Shown here one piece after another: positions 5,336 to 12,392 of a stretch of DNA of 12,392 nt (its first letter is position 1; each line of letters opens with the position of its first letter). Below the pieces are notes generated by a model, which was not told the DNA's origin, searched no databases, and saw nothing but the letters and a program-made list of their open reading frames with translations. The position numbers were made by a program, and so were the translations under genes. The stretch spans positions 1 to 12,392 of the forward strand of contig JANXNO010000471.1 of assembly GCA_025354075.1 (NCBI GenBank), read 5' to 3'. Source of the DNA: Burkholderiales bacterium (GTDB lineage: Bacteria; Pseudomonadota; Gammaproteobacteria; Burkholderiales; Casimicrobiaceae).

Positions 5336-6577
5336 ATGGCTGGCCCGCTCGCGCATCTCCGTGTTCTCGATTTAACCCGCGTGCTGGCGGGGCCCTGGTG
5401 TACCCAAACACTCGGTGATCTCGGGGCCGATGTCATCAAAATTGAGCGACCCGATACCGGTGACGACACGCGTGCATGGGGGCCTGCGTGGCTTTCCGAC
5501 GCGGATGGGAAAGCGACTGAAGACTCTGCGTATTTCTCAAGCTGCAATCGCAACAAGCGGTCGATGACGGTGGACATTTCCAAGCCTGAAGGGCAAGCGC
5601 TGCTCCGCGAACTTGCTGCCAAGTGCGACATCCTCGTCGAAAACTACAAGCTCGGTGACCTGAAGCGCTACGGCCTTGACTACGAGGCGCTTGTCAAAAT
5701 CAACCCCAAGCTCGTGTACTGCTCAATCACCGCCTACGGGCAAGACGGTCCGTACGCGCATCGACCGGGCTACGACTTGCTGTGTCAGGCCGAGGGCGGT
5801 TTGATGGCTATCAACGGTCATGCCGACGTCGATAAGGGCGGCCCCGGCGGCGGGCCGGTGAAGGTGGTGATTGCCGTCACCGACGTGCTCTCCGGCCTCA
5901 ACGCGACCATCGCGGTGCTTGCCGCAATTGAAGCGCGTCACACCACAGGGCGCGGGCAGCATATAGACATCGCGCTGCTCGATTCCATTGTGCAGTTTGG
6001 TGCTAACCAGATCGCAACGTACTTCATCACTGGCAAGCTGCCAGAGCGCGTCGGCAATGCGCACGTGAATCTTGCGCCTTATCAGTCATTTAAAACCGCA
6101 GACGGTTACATGATCGTCGGCGCGGGTAACGACGGTCAGTGGCGCAGACTCTGCGACGCCATGGGTGTGCCCGACATGGCGTTCCGACCGGAATATCTGG
6201 AAATGAAAGATCGCAATGCGCATCGGCCACAACTGGTGGTCGATCTTGAGGCGATTCTCACCACGCAGACCACCGCGTTCTGGCTGGAAAAATTCGGCAG
6301 CCTCGGCATTCCGCACGCGCCGATCAATACCTACGATCAGGTGTTCGCGCATCCGCAGGTGCAACATCGCGAACTGCGTCTCGATATGCAGCGCCCGCCT
6401 GAGCAGGGCGGCGGCAATATCGCGATGGTGCGCAGCCCGATTCGCATGAGCGACACGCCCGTAACGTATCGTCATGCACCGCCGGTGAAAGGGTCGAGCA
6501 CGGATGACGTGTTGCGTGATGTACTTGGCAAGAGCGATGCTGAAATCGAAGCGCTGAAATCTGTGACTGGCGAATAG
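5336..6577 (+). CDS. Family III CoA-transferase (CaiB/BaiF type)
   Basis: This 413-aa cytosolic enzyme moves coenzyme A between carboxylic acids through an aspartyl-CoA thioester. The N-terminal LRVLDLTRVLAGPWCTQTLGDLGADVIKIE (8-37) is the family hallmark. RPGYDLLCQAEGG places the catalytic aspartate at D147, and GRGQHIDIALLDS follows as in family members. The C-terminal part, with the LGIPHAPINT stretch, completes a full-length protein. The ATG at 5336 is chosen because MAGPLAHLRVLDLTRV is the usual start; the longer reading begins at TTG 5315. The Shine-Dalgarno is weak. The acyl substrates cannot be deduced; formyl-, succinyl- and glutaryl/itaconyl-type enzymes look alike. No acyl-CoA dehydrogenase or regulator is adjacent. 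Its leader starts just beyond the right tip of the MITE-like element. Confidence 0.93.
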   Translation: MAGPLAHLRVLDLTRVLAGPWCTQTLGDLGADVIKIERPDTGDDTRAWGPAWLSDADGKATEDSAYFSSCNRNKRSMTVDISKPEGQALLRELAAKCDILVENYKLGDLKRYGLDYEALVKINPKLVYCSITAYGQDGPYAHRPGYDLLCQAEGGLMAINGHADVDKGGPGGGPVKVVIAVTDVLSGLNATIAVLAAIEARHTTGRGQHIDIALLDSIVQFGANQIATYFITGKLPERVGNAHVNLAPYQSFKTADGYMIVGAGNDGQWRRLCDAMGVPDMAFRPEYLEMKDRNAHRPQLVVDLEAILTTQTTAFWLEKFGSLGIPHAPINTYDQVFAHPQVQHRELRLDMQRPPEQGGGNIAMVRSPIRMSDTPVTYRHAPPVKGSSTDDVLRDVLGKSDAEIEALKSVTGE

Positions 6578-6684
6578 GGCGGCCTCGTTGCGCTCGTCTG
6601 GCAGACTGGCAATTCCCCGAGCAGGTAGCTTGATGCTGCGAGCCCGAACGAAGCGACAAGTGCTGAGCCCCGGATCTGCGTCGG
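6578..6684. other. Gap between convergent CoA-transferase and DUF1853 genes
   Basis: These 107 bases contain no gene, no strong terminator hairpin and no T-run that I can see. Confidence 0.5.
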
Positions 6685-7608
6685 TTATGCAGCTTTGAGT
6701 AAACCCGATTCAGCACGCACCACGAACCTCCGTTCGGTTTCTGCCCACTGCTGGCCGCGTTCCACCAGATGCGCATACATGCGCGGCATCGCGGGATCGT
6801 TTGGCCAACCGCTTTCCTCCGCTACGCCGCAGTAAGGGCCAAGCCATTCGCGGCTCGACAGGTTGCGCCACACGTTCTCCGAATCAACAGGCAGTGCATG
6901 TTCGTCGGTTTGCCACAAACCGCGTCCATGTTGTGGAGACAGTTCAACCGGAATCACTGCGTCGGGCGATGGGTGAAACACGTAACCACGAGCCAGTGCG
7001 TAGTTTTCGACGACCAGCTCCTCTGGCGTTCGCGTTTCTCCGCACGTTGTTTCAAGCCAGCGGCAGATCGCCAGACGTCCGGCTTCCGTATGCCCGAGAT
7101 CGGTTTGTCGCGTAGTCATCTTGCGGTATTTGTCGGTCATGCGGTCAAATGCGCGCGGACCGAAACAACCGGCCATGCCGAGTTCAGGATGCAGGTTGAG
7201 GTAATACTTGACCGTCACTTCCAGCGTCTCGATGACGCCGTCGTGACGCAGTAGCACCACGTCAAATTCGCCAACAGTGCGGCCCGCCGTTCGGACGATC
7301 AGGCCACGCGTTGCCGCGCGAACATCAGGCCGCGCCGCCTGCCAGAACAGCACAAATTTTTCGAAAGTGTGACCCAGCGGCGTGTTGACCAACGGATCGC
7401 CCAGTGACGCTTGGAGCGCAGCGGGCTCGTGGTCAATGGCGTGCAGCCAGTCCGTGCAACGAGCTAACTCCTGCGCTGACCACGCGTCAGTTCGCAAGCG
7501 ACCTTGCCAGGCCGGGTTAGCAGCGTCAAACAGCGACGGCGAACCCATCGCCCACGCGAGACGGCGGGCATCGCCGTTATGCAATGAGTCGAGTAGCGAA
7601 GTCAGCAC
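6685..7608 (-). CDS. DUF1853 family protein
   Basis: This 307-aa protein of unknown function is assigned to DUF1853 on the pattern NTPLGHTFEKFVLFWQ (75-90), RTAGRTVGEFDVVLL (106-120) and LEVTVKYYLNL (129-139). The acidic residues E83, E114, D116 and E130 with K134 recall the core of PD-(D/E)XK-type nucleases, but that is an inference and the spacing is not canonical. It has no signal peptide or membrane segment. The start is a GTG at 7608; an in-frame ATG at residue 21 is possible but would remove a region that reads as part of the fold. It follows the esterase by 48 bases on the same strand and may be co-transcribed with it. Confidence 0.8.
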   Translation of the reverse strand: MLTSLLDSLHNGDARRLAWAMGSPSLFDAANPAWQGRLRTDAWSAQELARCTDWLHAIDHEPAALQASLGDPLVNTPLGHTFEKFVLFWQAARPDVRAATRGLIVRTAGRTVGEFDVVLLRHDGVIETLEVTVKYYLNLHPELGMAGCFGPRAFDRMTDKYRKMTTRQTDLGHTEAGRLAICRWLETTCGETRTPEELVVENYALARGYVFHPSPDAVIPVELSPQHGRGLWQTDEHALPVDSENVWRNLSSREWLGPYCGVAEESGWPNDPAMPRMYAHLVERGQQWAETERRFVVRAESGLLKAA

Positions 7609-7656
7609 GCAGACACGTCGCCCACGTAACCGTCCCGCCGGTGCATTACCTGCACG

Positions 7657-8322
7657 CTAGCCAATCGCCAGCACACGTTTTAAAAACGCAGCAATGTCGT
7701 CCACTTCTTCAGCGCACACCGAATGCGGCATGCCGTATTCATGCCACTCCACTTTGTAGCCGTGGGTGTCTAACCGCGCCTTTGAAAGCTTTGCCAGTAC
7801 AATCGAAATCACCGGATCCATCGAGCCATGCGCATAAAAAATAGGCAGATCCCGATTGCTGCTGGACGCTTCCGCCCCGAGCGTTTCTGCGCAGGCGAGA
7901 TACGTGGATAGCGCCATAATGCCGCCCAATTTTTCCGGGTAGCGCAACCCCGTTTGCAACGCGATTACGCCGCCTTGCGAAAAGCCAGCGAGCACGATGC
8001 GTTTTGATGCAATGCCTTTGGCGCACTGGTCGGCGATCAGCTCATCTATGGCAACAGCGCTCCTGCGAACGCCGACCTCATCTGCGCGCTTGTCCAGCTC
8101 CGCCGCCACAATGTCGTACCAGGCGCGCATGACATAGCCGCCGTTGATGGTGACCGGCATGGTCGGCGCGTTGGGAAAGATGAAGCGCACGGTATGGTCG
8201 CGTGGCAAACCCAGCTCGGGCACCATCGGCACGAAGTCATTGCCATCGGCTCCGAGGCCATGCATCCAGATGACACAGGCGGTGGCCGGGGTTGCGGGTT
8301 CTAAAGTGATGCAGTCGAGCAT
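7657..8322 (-). CDS. Carboxylesterase / phospholipase (alpha/beta hydrolase, Abhydrolase_2 type)
   Basis: This 221-aa cytosolic serine hydrolase acts on short-chain carboxylic or thioesters, and the family also includes acyl-protein thioesterases. It shows the oxyanion-loop motif HGLGADGNDF (21-30), nucleophile elbow GFSQGG (S115), HGSMDPV (D169) and YGMPHSV (H200), giving a complete catalytic triad. The length is typical. The ATG at 8322 (MLDCITLEP) is chosen because homologues begin close to this sequence; the longer reading starts at TTG 8352. No clear Shine-Dalgarno is visible. The gene diverges from the Amt-GGDEF gene and precedes the DUF1853 gene. The natural substrate is unknown. Confidence 0.93.
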   Translation of the reverse strand: MLDCITLEPATPATACVIWMHGLGADGNDFVPMVPELGLPRDHTVRFIFPNAPTMPVTINGGYVMRAWYDIVAAELDKRADEVGVRRSAVAIDELIADQCAKGIASKRIVLAGFSQGGVIALQTGLRYPEKLGGIMALSTYLACAETLGAEASSSNRDLPIFYAHGSMDPVISIVLAKLSKARLDTHGYKVEWHEYGMPHSVCAEEVDDIAAFLKRVLAIG

Positions 8323-8444
8323 GTCCAGCGTCAATAAAAAGCAGTTGAACAATTGTAGGGCGCACGGGCACGTAGCTTGCTTTATTTTTGTGCATAAATG
8401 CCAAAAGTAGGCGGCCCAATCAAAAAGTTACCGATGGATCAATT
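8323..8444. promoter_or_regulatory. Divergent intergenic region, esterase / Amt-GGDEF
   Basis: This 122-base region must carry or adjoin the promoters of two divergent genes. It contains an AT-rich stretch (8377-8400, including TTTATTTTTGTGCATAAAT) that could hold promoter elements, but no well-spaced sigma70 pair. I see no obvious sigma54 GG-N10-GC site, which would have been expected for nitrogen control of an Amt gene. Confidence 0.4.
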
Positions 8445-10328
8445 GTGAGTTCGTTCGACGCTGTGAACACCAGTTGGATACTCATTTGCGCCGTTCTCGT
8501 ATGCATGATGCAGGCGGGTTTCACAGCAGTGGAAGCGGGCATGGTGCGCAGCAAAAACAGCATCAACGTTGCCTTCAAAAACCTGAGCGATTTCTACATC
8601 TCCTGCACGCTGTTCACGCTGGTTGGGTTCGGCTTGATGTTCGGCGCCAGTGCTGGCGGTCTGGTCGGCATTGAGCCCGGCCTCGCGTTCAATGCGCCCA
8701 GCAGCGGATTGCTCGCATTCTTTTTCTTTCAGATGGTGTTTTGCGGCACCGCGACCACTATCGTGTCGGGCGCGGTGGCCGAGCGCATGCGCTTCAGTTC
8801 GTACTGCATTACCGCCGTCATCATCTCGGCGCTGATTTATCCCGTAGTTGGCCATTGGGTATGGGCGGGTGCTTTTGAAGGCAAGTCGACGGGGTGGCTC
8901 GGTCAACTGGGCTTTATCGACTTTGCCGGGTCAACGGTGGTGCATTCGGTCGGCGGCTGGGTGTCACTCGCTGCGGTGTTGATCATCGGACCACGTTTGG
9001 GGCGCTTTGGAGAGTATGGCCGTCCCATTGATGGGCATGATTTGACGATAGCCACGCTCGGGGTTTTTTTGCTGTGGTTCGGCTGGTTCGGTTTCAATGG
9101 TGGCAGCTCACTGGCGATCACCGAAAAAACGCCGATGATCATCATCAACACCGCGCTTAGCGGCGCGGCGGGTGGCTTGTCCGCTATGGCAATCACCTGG
9201 TGGCGCTACGGGGTGCCGGCGGTGGACAAATCGATGAATGGCGTGCTCGCCGGCCTGGTGGCGATCACCGCTGGCTGCCATTTGTTGACGGTGCCGATGG
9301 CGATGTTTGTCGGCGCGGTAGGCGGCGTGGTCTGCGTGTACGGCGCGTCGATGCTTGAACACATGGAAATTGATGATGCGGTCGGTGCGGTGCCTGTGCA
9401 TTTATTCGCGGGCATCTGGGGCACGCTCGCTGTGGCGCTCGCGCCCGATGGTGCGTGGGGCGAGGGCGTGTCGCGCGGGCAACAGTTCGTCAACCAGATG
9501 ACCGGTGTGGTGAGTGTCGCGTTGTATGCGTTCGTAGCGAGCTACGTCCTGCTGTGGGTGGTCAACCGCTTTTTTCCGTTGCGCGTGACGGCGAACGACG
9601 AGCGATTGGGACTCAATTTCGCGGAACACGCGGCGGGCAGCTCACTGCTCGATCTCATCGTGCAGATGGATCGGCAGGCGCGTAAGGGGGACTTTTCGAA
9701 TCGGGTGAATGTGGAGCCGGAGACCGAGGCCGCTCGCATCGCCGTTTTCTACAACGCGGTGCTCGACAAGTTCAATATCGACAATGATCGCCTGCAAATG
9801 GCGATGAAAAAGCTTGGCCAACTGGCTAACTACGATACCTTGACGGGGCTCGGCAATCGGCGCCTGTTCTTCGAAGCGCTGAAGCTCGCGCTAAGCCGCG
9901 TCGACTTGCTCGGCAAGTCGGTGGCGGTGTTCTACATCGACCTGGATCGTTTCAAAATCGTCAATGATCGCCACGGCCACGAGACCGGAGATCACTTTTT
10001 GAAAGAGGCGGCGCGGCGCATGATTGCCGCAGTGCGCGAGCGCGACAACGTGTGTCGCGTGGGAGGGGACGAGTTCGCGATTGTTGCCGAGGGTATTGCT
10101 GATGTTGACGAGGCAATGGCGCTGGCTGATCGAATTCACGCGCGCTTCGCGCTGCCCTTTGAAGTGAAGGGCAAATCGTTCCAGATTCAGGGCTCGATCG
10201 GGCTTTACGTCGTTGCGCCGGGCGGCGAGGAAACGGTCGTCTCGGCCGTCAAAAAGGCTGACGAGGCGATGTATACCGCCAAGGTGGCCGGGCCGTCGCG
10301 AACCCGGCTGTATCAGGACGCAGACTAA
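8445..10328 (+). CDS. Ammonium transporter (Amt) fused to HAMP-like linker and GGDEF diguanylate cyclase
   Basis: This 627-aa inner-membrane protein has an Amt/MEP/Rh channel domain (about 1-378, around eleven hydrophobic helices) and a cytosolic diguanylate cyclase (about 455-620). Residues equivalent to AmtB ligands are present: F95/F99 and F217 (Phe gate), W140, D159, S221, and twin histidines H167 and H319, so the pore looks functional. The Amt tail GLNFAEH (389-395) is followed by a HAMP-like segment, GDFSNRVNVEPETE (415-428) and YNAVLDKF (436-443). The GGDEF domain has DTLTGLGNRRLF, metal-binding D499, GGDEF at 540-544, and an RxxD inhibitory site (R531, D534) five residues before it. 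It probably converts ammonium binding or transport into c-di-GMP output. The GTG at 8445 is chosen because the Amt helix 1 follows at once; the longer reading starts at TTG. No glnK is adjacent. Confidence 0.95.
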   Translation: MSSFDAVNTSWILICAVLVCMMQAGFTAVEAGMVRSKNSINVAFKNLSDFYISCTLFTLVGFGLMFGASAGGLVGIEPGLAFNAPSSGLLAFFFFQMVFCGTATTIVSGAVAERMRFSSYCITAVIISALIYPVVGHWVWAGAFEGKSTGWLGQLGFIDFAGSTVVHSVGGWVSLAAVLIIGPRLGRFGEYGRPIDGHDLTIATLGVFLLWFGWFGFNGGSSLAITEKTPMIIINTALSGAAGGLSAMAITWWRYGVPAVDKSMNGVLAGLVAITAGCHLLTVPMAMFVGAVGGVVCVYGASMLEHMEIDDAVGAVPVHLFAGIWGTLAVALAPDGAWGEGVSRGQQFVNQMTGVVSVALYAFVASYVLLWVVNRFFPLRVTANDERLGLNFAEHAAGSSLLDLIVQMDRQARKGDFSNRVNVEPETEAARIAVFYNAVLDKFNIDNDRLQMAMKKLGQLANYDTLTGLGNRRLFFEALKLALSRVDLLGKSVAVFYIDLDRFKIVNDRHGHETGDHFLKEAARRMIAAVRERDNVCRVGGDEFAIVAEGIADVDEAMALADRIHARFALPFEVKGKSFQIQGSIGLYVVAPGGEETVVSAVKKADEAMYTAKVAGPSRTRLYQDAD

Positions 10329-10334
10329 GGCGGA

Positions 10335-11483
10335 TTAACGAATAATCGCGCCCATGCGGTCGATGGTGACGAAATCGACGTAGCTGCTGCCGCCGCGCTT
10401 CAGGTCGGCGAAATCAACGCTCATACCACCAAGATCGAGTGCACGTAACGCTTTCATCGCGATGCTTACGCCCTCGGGGGTAGCCTTGCCGCGTTGCAGC
10501 GCGGCAACAATCACGCGCGCCGTGACATAGCCTTCTAGCGAACGGGTGCCGTAGTCAGCCGAAGGGGCGGCCGCCTTGAGCTTCAGGTATTCGCGAATGA
10601 TCGGCAATGAGGTGCGCGACTCGACCGGGCCAACCGTAGATGCAACGTAGCCGCGCAGCAGATCTTTGCTGAGTTGCTTTTGCAGGTAGGAAATGTCGAC
10701 CGGTGACGGTCCGATCAACATGGCGTTGCCGCCCCGCTGCTTGTAGGCCTTGATGAAGCTGGCGGCGGGCGCAGAAATTGCGGCCAGAAAGATGACCTGT
10801 GCGTCCACCTTTAGCAGCGCGGCGACCGCCGGTTCAACGTTGCCGGTGATGCGGTCGTACGGGCTTTTGGCCAGTAATTCAATCTTGTATTTGGGCGCCA
10901 GCGCGGTCGCACTCGCCAGCAAGTCGCGACCGTAGCCATCGTCCTGAAACAGCACGGCAACGCGGGTCAGACCCATGCTGTTTAACGTGATAAACAACTG
11001 ATTGACTTCATCGGCATAGCTCGCTTTGGTGACGAACACGCCGGGCTGGCCGATCACGCTGGACGCACCAGAACTCGGGCCGATCAATGGGATGCCGCTG
11101 CTTGTCAGCACGCCTGCCTTGATCAGTGCGTCCGCGTTTGCCGTGCCGACAGTCGCCGCAAACGCCACCGGGCTTTCGCGGGTGATGGTTTCCCGGGCGA
11201 GACGAACGGTGTCCTCGGGCTTGTAGGCGTCGTCGACCGACACCAGACGCAGCGGCGAGCCGTTGATGCCGCCGCTTGCATTAACTGCGTCAAATCCGAG
11301 ACGCAAGCCCGCTGCGTAGGCTTTTCCTGCAACCGCCTGAACGCCGGTCAGTGGCGCGATTTGCGCTATGACAATGTCTTTGGCTGTCACGGCGCTGGGT
11401 GCAGCGAGTCCAAGGCTAAAAAGCAGTGTTGGCAGAAGTGCGCGCATAGCGGTTGTGCCCGCCGATGCATTGAACCGAAACAT
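10335..11483 (-). CDS. Periplasmic substrate-binding protein, branched-chain amino acid (LivK) type
   Basis: This 382-aa ABC-transporter binding protein has an N-terminal signal peptide: positive R14, hydrophobic ALLPTLLFSLGLAA, likely cleavage after AVTA (residue 34). The mature protein starts KDIVIAQIAPLTG, the first strand of a Peripla_BP_6 fold. It continues with DAVNASGGINGSPL, DDAYKPEDTVRLARE and IPLIGPSSGASSV, as in LivK-like proteins. The ATG at 11483 has GGAG 6 bases upstream. The ligand cannot be read from sequence; this family binds amino acids, amides, urea or aromatic acids. No permease or ATPase gene is next to it, so it is an orphan here. It lies 123 bases downstream of the dehydrogenase on the same strand, and its stop is only 6 bases from that of the convergent Amt-GGDEF gene. 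Confidence 0.93.
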   Translation of the reverse strand: MFRFNASAGTTAMRALLPTLLFSLGLAAPSAVTAKDIVIAQIAPLTGVQAVAGKAYAAGLRLGFDAVNASGGINGSPLRLVSVDDAYKPEDTVRLARETITRESPVAFAATVGTANADALIKAGVLTSSGIPLIGPSSGASSVIGQPGVFVTKASYADEVNQLFITLNSMGLTRVAVLFQDDGYGRDLLASATALAPKYKIELLAKSPYDRITGNVEPAVAALLKVDAQVIFLAAISAPAASFIKAYKQRGGNAMLIGPSPVDISYLQKQLSKDLLRGYVASTVGPVESRTSLPIIREYLKLKAAAPSADYGTRSLEGYVTARVIVAALQRGKATPEGVSIAMKALRALDLGGMSVDFADLKRGGSSYVDFVTIDRMGAIIR

Positions 11484-11489
11484 TGAATT

Positions 11490-11493
11490 CTCC
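11490..11493 (-). promoter_or_regulatory. Ribosome binding site GGAG of the binding-protein gene
   Basis: On the minus strand GGAG stands 6 bases before the ATG at 11483. It supports this start over the internal ATG at residue 13. Confidence 0.6.
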
Positions 11494-11524
11494 GTGTCTA
11501 GTTATGCCATCGGAATATACTGTT

Positions 11525-11554
11525 GTCATAGGACTTTTCTGTGGAGAAAATCAA
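11525..11554 (-). promoter_or_regulatory. Possible sigma70 promoter of the binding-protein gene
   Basis: On the minus strand a -35-like TTGATT (11549-11554) and a -10-like TATGAC (11525-11530) are separated by 18 bases in a locally AT-rich stretch. The match to consensus is partial. It would give a leader of about 35 bases and make the gene independent of the upstream dehydrogenase. Confidence 0.3.
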
Positions 11555-11606
11555 ATTATCTGTACAACCATATTAACTTTAATTGCTCAACGCCCGATCG
11601 GCAGCG

Positions 11607-12392
11607 TCAGAACGTCAAATGCACCTTCATCGACTGCGACCGGTCTGCCGCCATCAAAAAGGCGTCGTTCGCAGCGCTCATTTTGTAGCTGTGCGTCAAC
11701 AGCGACGACACGTCAATCGCCCCCGACGCCAGCTCCTGCACCGCAGCGCCGTATTCGCCATCAAAGCGAAACGCGCCCAGCCAATCCACTTCACGCGACA
11801 CCATGCGATTGACGGCAACGTCGGCCGTGGGCACGCCCAGCATGCCCACTTGCACCACGCATCCGCCTGATGCCGTAGCCTGAATCGCCGAAGCAATGGC
11901 GGCGGCGTTGCCAGAGCATTCAAACGTCACGTCAAACGTGCCTTTGTTGGCGTACCAGGCTTCCACTCTTTCGGGCGCGGTGACGGCGTTCACCGCTTCG
12001 TCAATGCCCAGTGCCTCCGCCCTTTTGAGCGCCGCATCGGCCACATCGGTCACCGCGATATGGGCCGCCCCCGCGCGCTTGGCGGCGAGCACCAGCAGGC
12101 TGCCAATGGGCCCGACGCCGGTCACCAGCACGCTCTTGCCCACGAGCGAGCCGGCGCGGCGCACGGCGTGTAGCGCCACGGCCAGCGGCTCAGCCATCGC
12201 CGCTGTTCGAAAGTCACAGCTTTCCGGCACCACAAAACACTGCGCCTCGGTCGCCACAATCACCTCGCGAAATATGCCTTGAATGTGCGGGAAGAGGGCC
12301 GCGCTGCCATAGAAATTCATCGCCAGACAAATGTGCCCGTTGCCCGCCTTGCAGGTGCGACACACGCGGCACGGCTGATTGGGATTGATGGC
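11607..12392 (-). CDS. idnD: L-idonate 5-dehydrogenase-like zinc alcohol dehydrogenase (5' end beyond window)
   Basis: The last 261 codons of a medium-chain dehydrogenase/reductase are present; the open frame runs to the right edge of the window, so the start and the catalytic zinc motif are missing. The CxxCxxCx7C structural-zinc loop is complete (PCRVCRTCKAGNGHIC). MNFYGSAALFPHIQG, AMAEPLAVALHAV and the NAD(P)-binding GVGPIGSLLVLAAKRAGA closely recall L-idonate 5-dehydrogenases, which oxidise L-idonate to 5-ketogluconate. Related sorbitol or threonine dehydrogenases are alternatives, so the substrate is less certain than the family. It lies upstream of the binding-protein gene on the same strand, which might suggest a link to sugar-acid use, but that binding protein is of the amino-acid type. 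Confidence 0.85.
   Translation of the reverse strand, partial: AINPNQPCRVCRTCKAGNGHICLAMNFYGSAALFPHIQGIFREVIVATEAQCFVVPESCDFRTAAMAEPLAVALHAVRRAGSLVGKSVLVTGVGPIGSLLVLAAKRAGAAHIAVTDVADAALKRAEALGIDEAVNAVTAPERVEAWYANKGTFDVTFECSGNAAAIASAIQATASGGCVVQVGMLGVPTADVAVNRMVSREVDWLGAFRFDGEYGAAVQELASGAIDVSSLLTHSYKMSAANDAFLMAADRSQSMKVHLTF

Noticed and set aside
6578..6684. Possible repeat (TCGTTGCGCTCGT facing ACGAAGCGACA) between CoA-transferase and DUF1853
   Set aside because: Only a short, imperfect match that is expected in GC-rich DNA.
1..12392. CRISPR array, tRNA, rRNA or phage genes
   Set aside because: No regularly spaced direct repeats, no tRNA-like cloverleaf, no rRNA sequence and no phage or transposase protein were recognised.

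Overview
The window carries ten protein-coding genes on about 12.4 kb of moderately GC-rich DNA. Gene content and protein style (a betaproteobacterial-type LOG protein, a DUF1853 protein, a thioredoxin-like 2Fe-2S ferredoxin, an L-idonate-dehydrogenase-like MDR enzyme) suggest a betaproteobacterium, probably Burkholderiales or a relative. This is inferred from remembered family resemblance, not from a search.

Left to right: a palindromic repeat doublet (1-117); polA on the minus strand (156-3005); a LOG-family nucleotide phosphoribohydrolase on the plus strand (3004-3747), whose start codon overlaps that of polA; a hairpin-rich gap (3748-4009); a cysQ-like bisphosphate nucleotidase (4010-4762) ending inside a perfect 20-bp inverted repeat; a convergent 2Fe-2S ferredoxin (4840-5148, minus); a 157-bp MITE-like element with 24-bp perfect terminal inverted repeats (5149-5305); a family III CoA-transferase (5336-6577, plus); a convergent DUF1853 protein (6685-7608) and carboxylesterase (7657-8322), both minus; an ammonium transporter fused to a GGDEF diguanylate cyclase (8445-10328, plus); a convergent periplasmic substrate-binding protein (10335-11483, minus); and the 3' part of an L-idonate 5-dehydrogenase-like gene (11607-12392, minus, cut by the window edge).

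The genes do not form one pathway. Most are single units in divergent or convergent arrangement, so this is a mosaic chromosomal stretch. The most interesting protein is the Amt-GGDEF fusion. Its Amt pore residues (twin His, Phe gate), HAMP-like linker, GGDEF active site and RxxD inhibitory site all appear intact, which suggests a receptor linking ammonium at the membrane to cyclic-di-GMP synthesis. The second theme is repeats: at least four unrelated palindromic families lie in the first 5.3 kb. One is inserted in frame in the polA interdomain linker, one overlaps a stop codon, and one supplies the ribosome-binding site of the ferredoxin gene.
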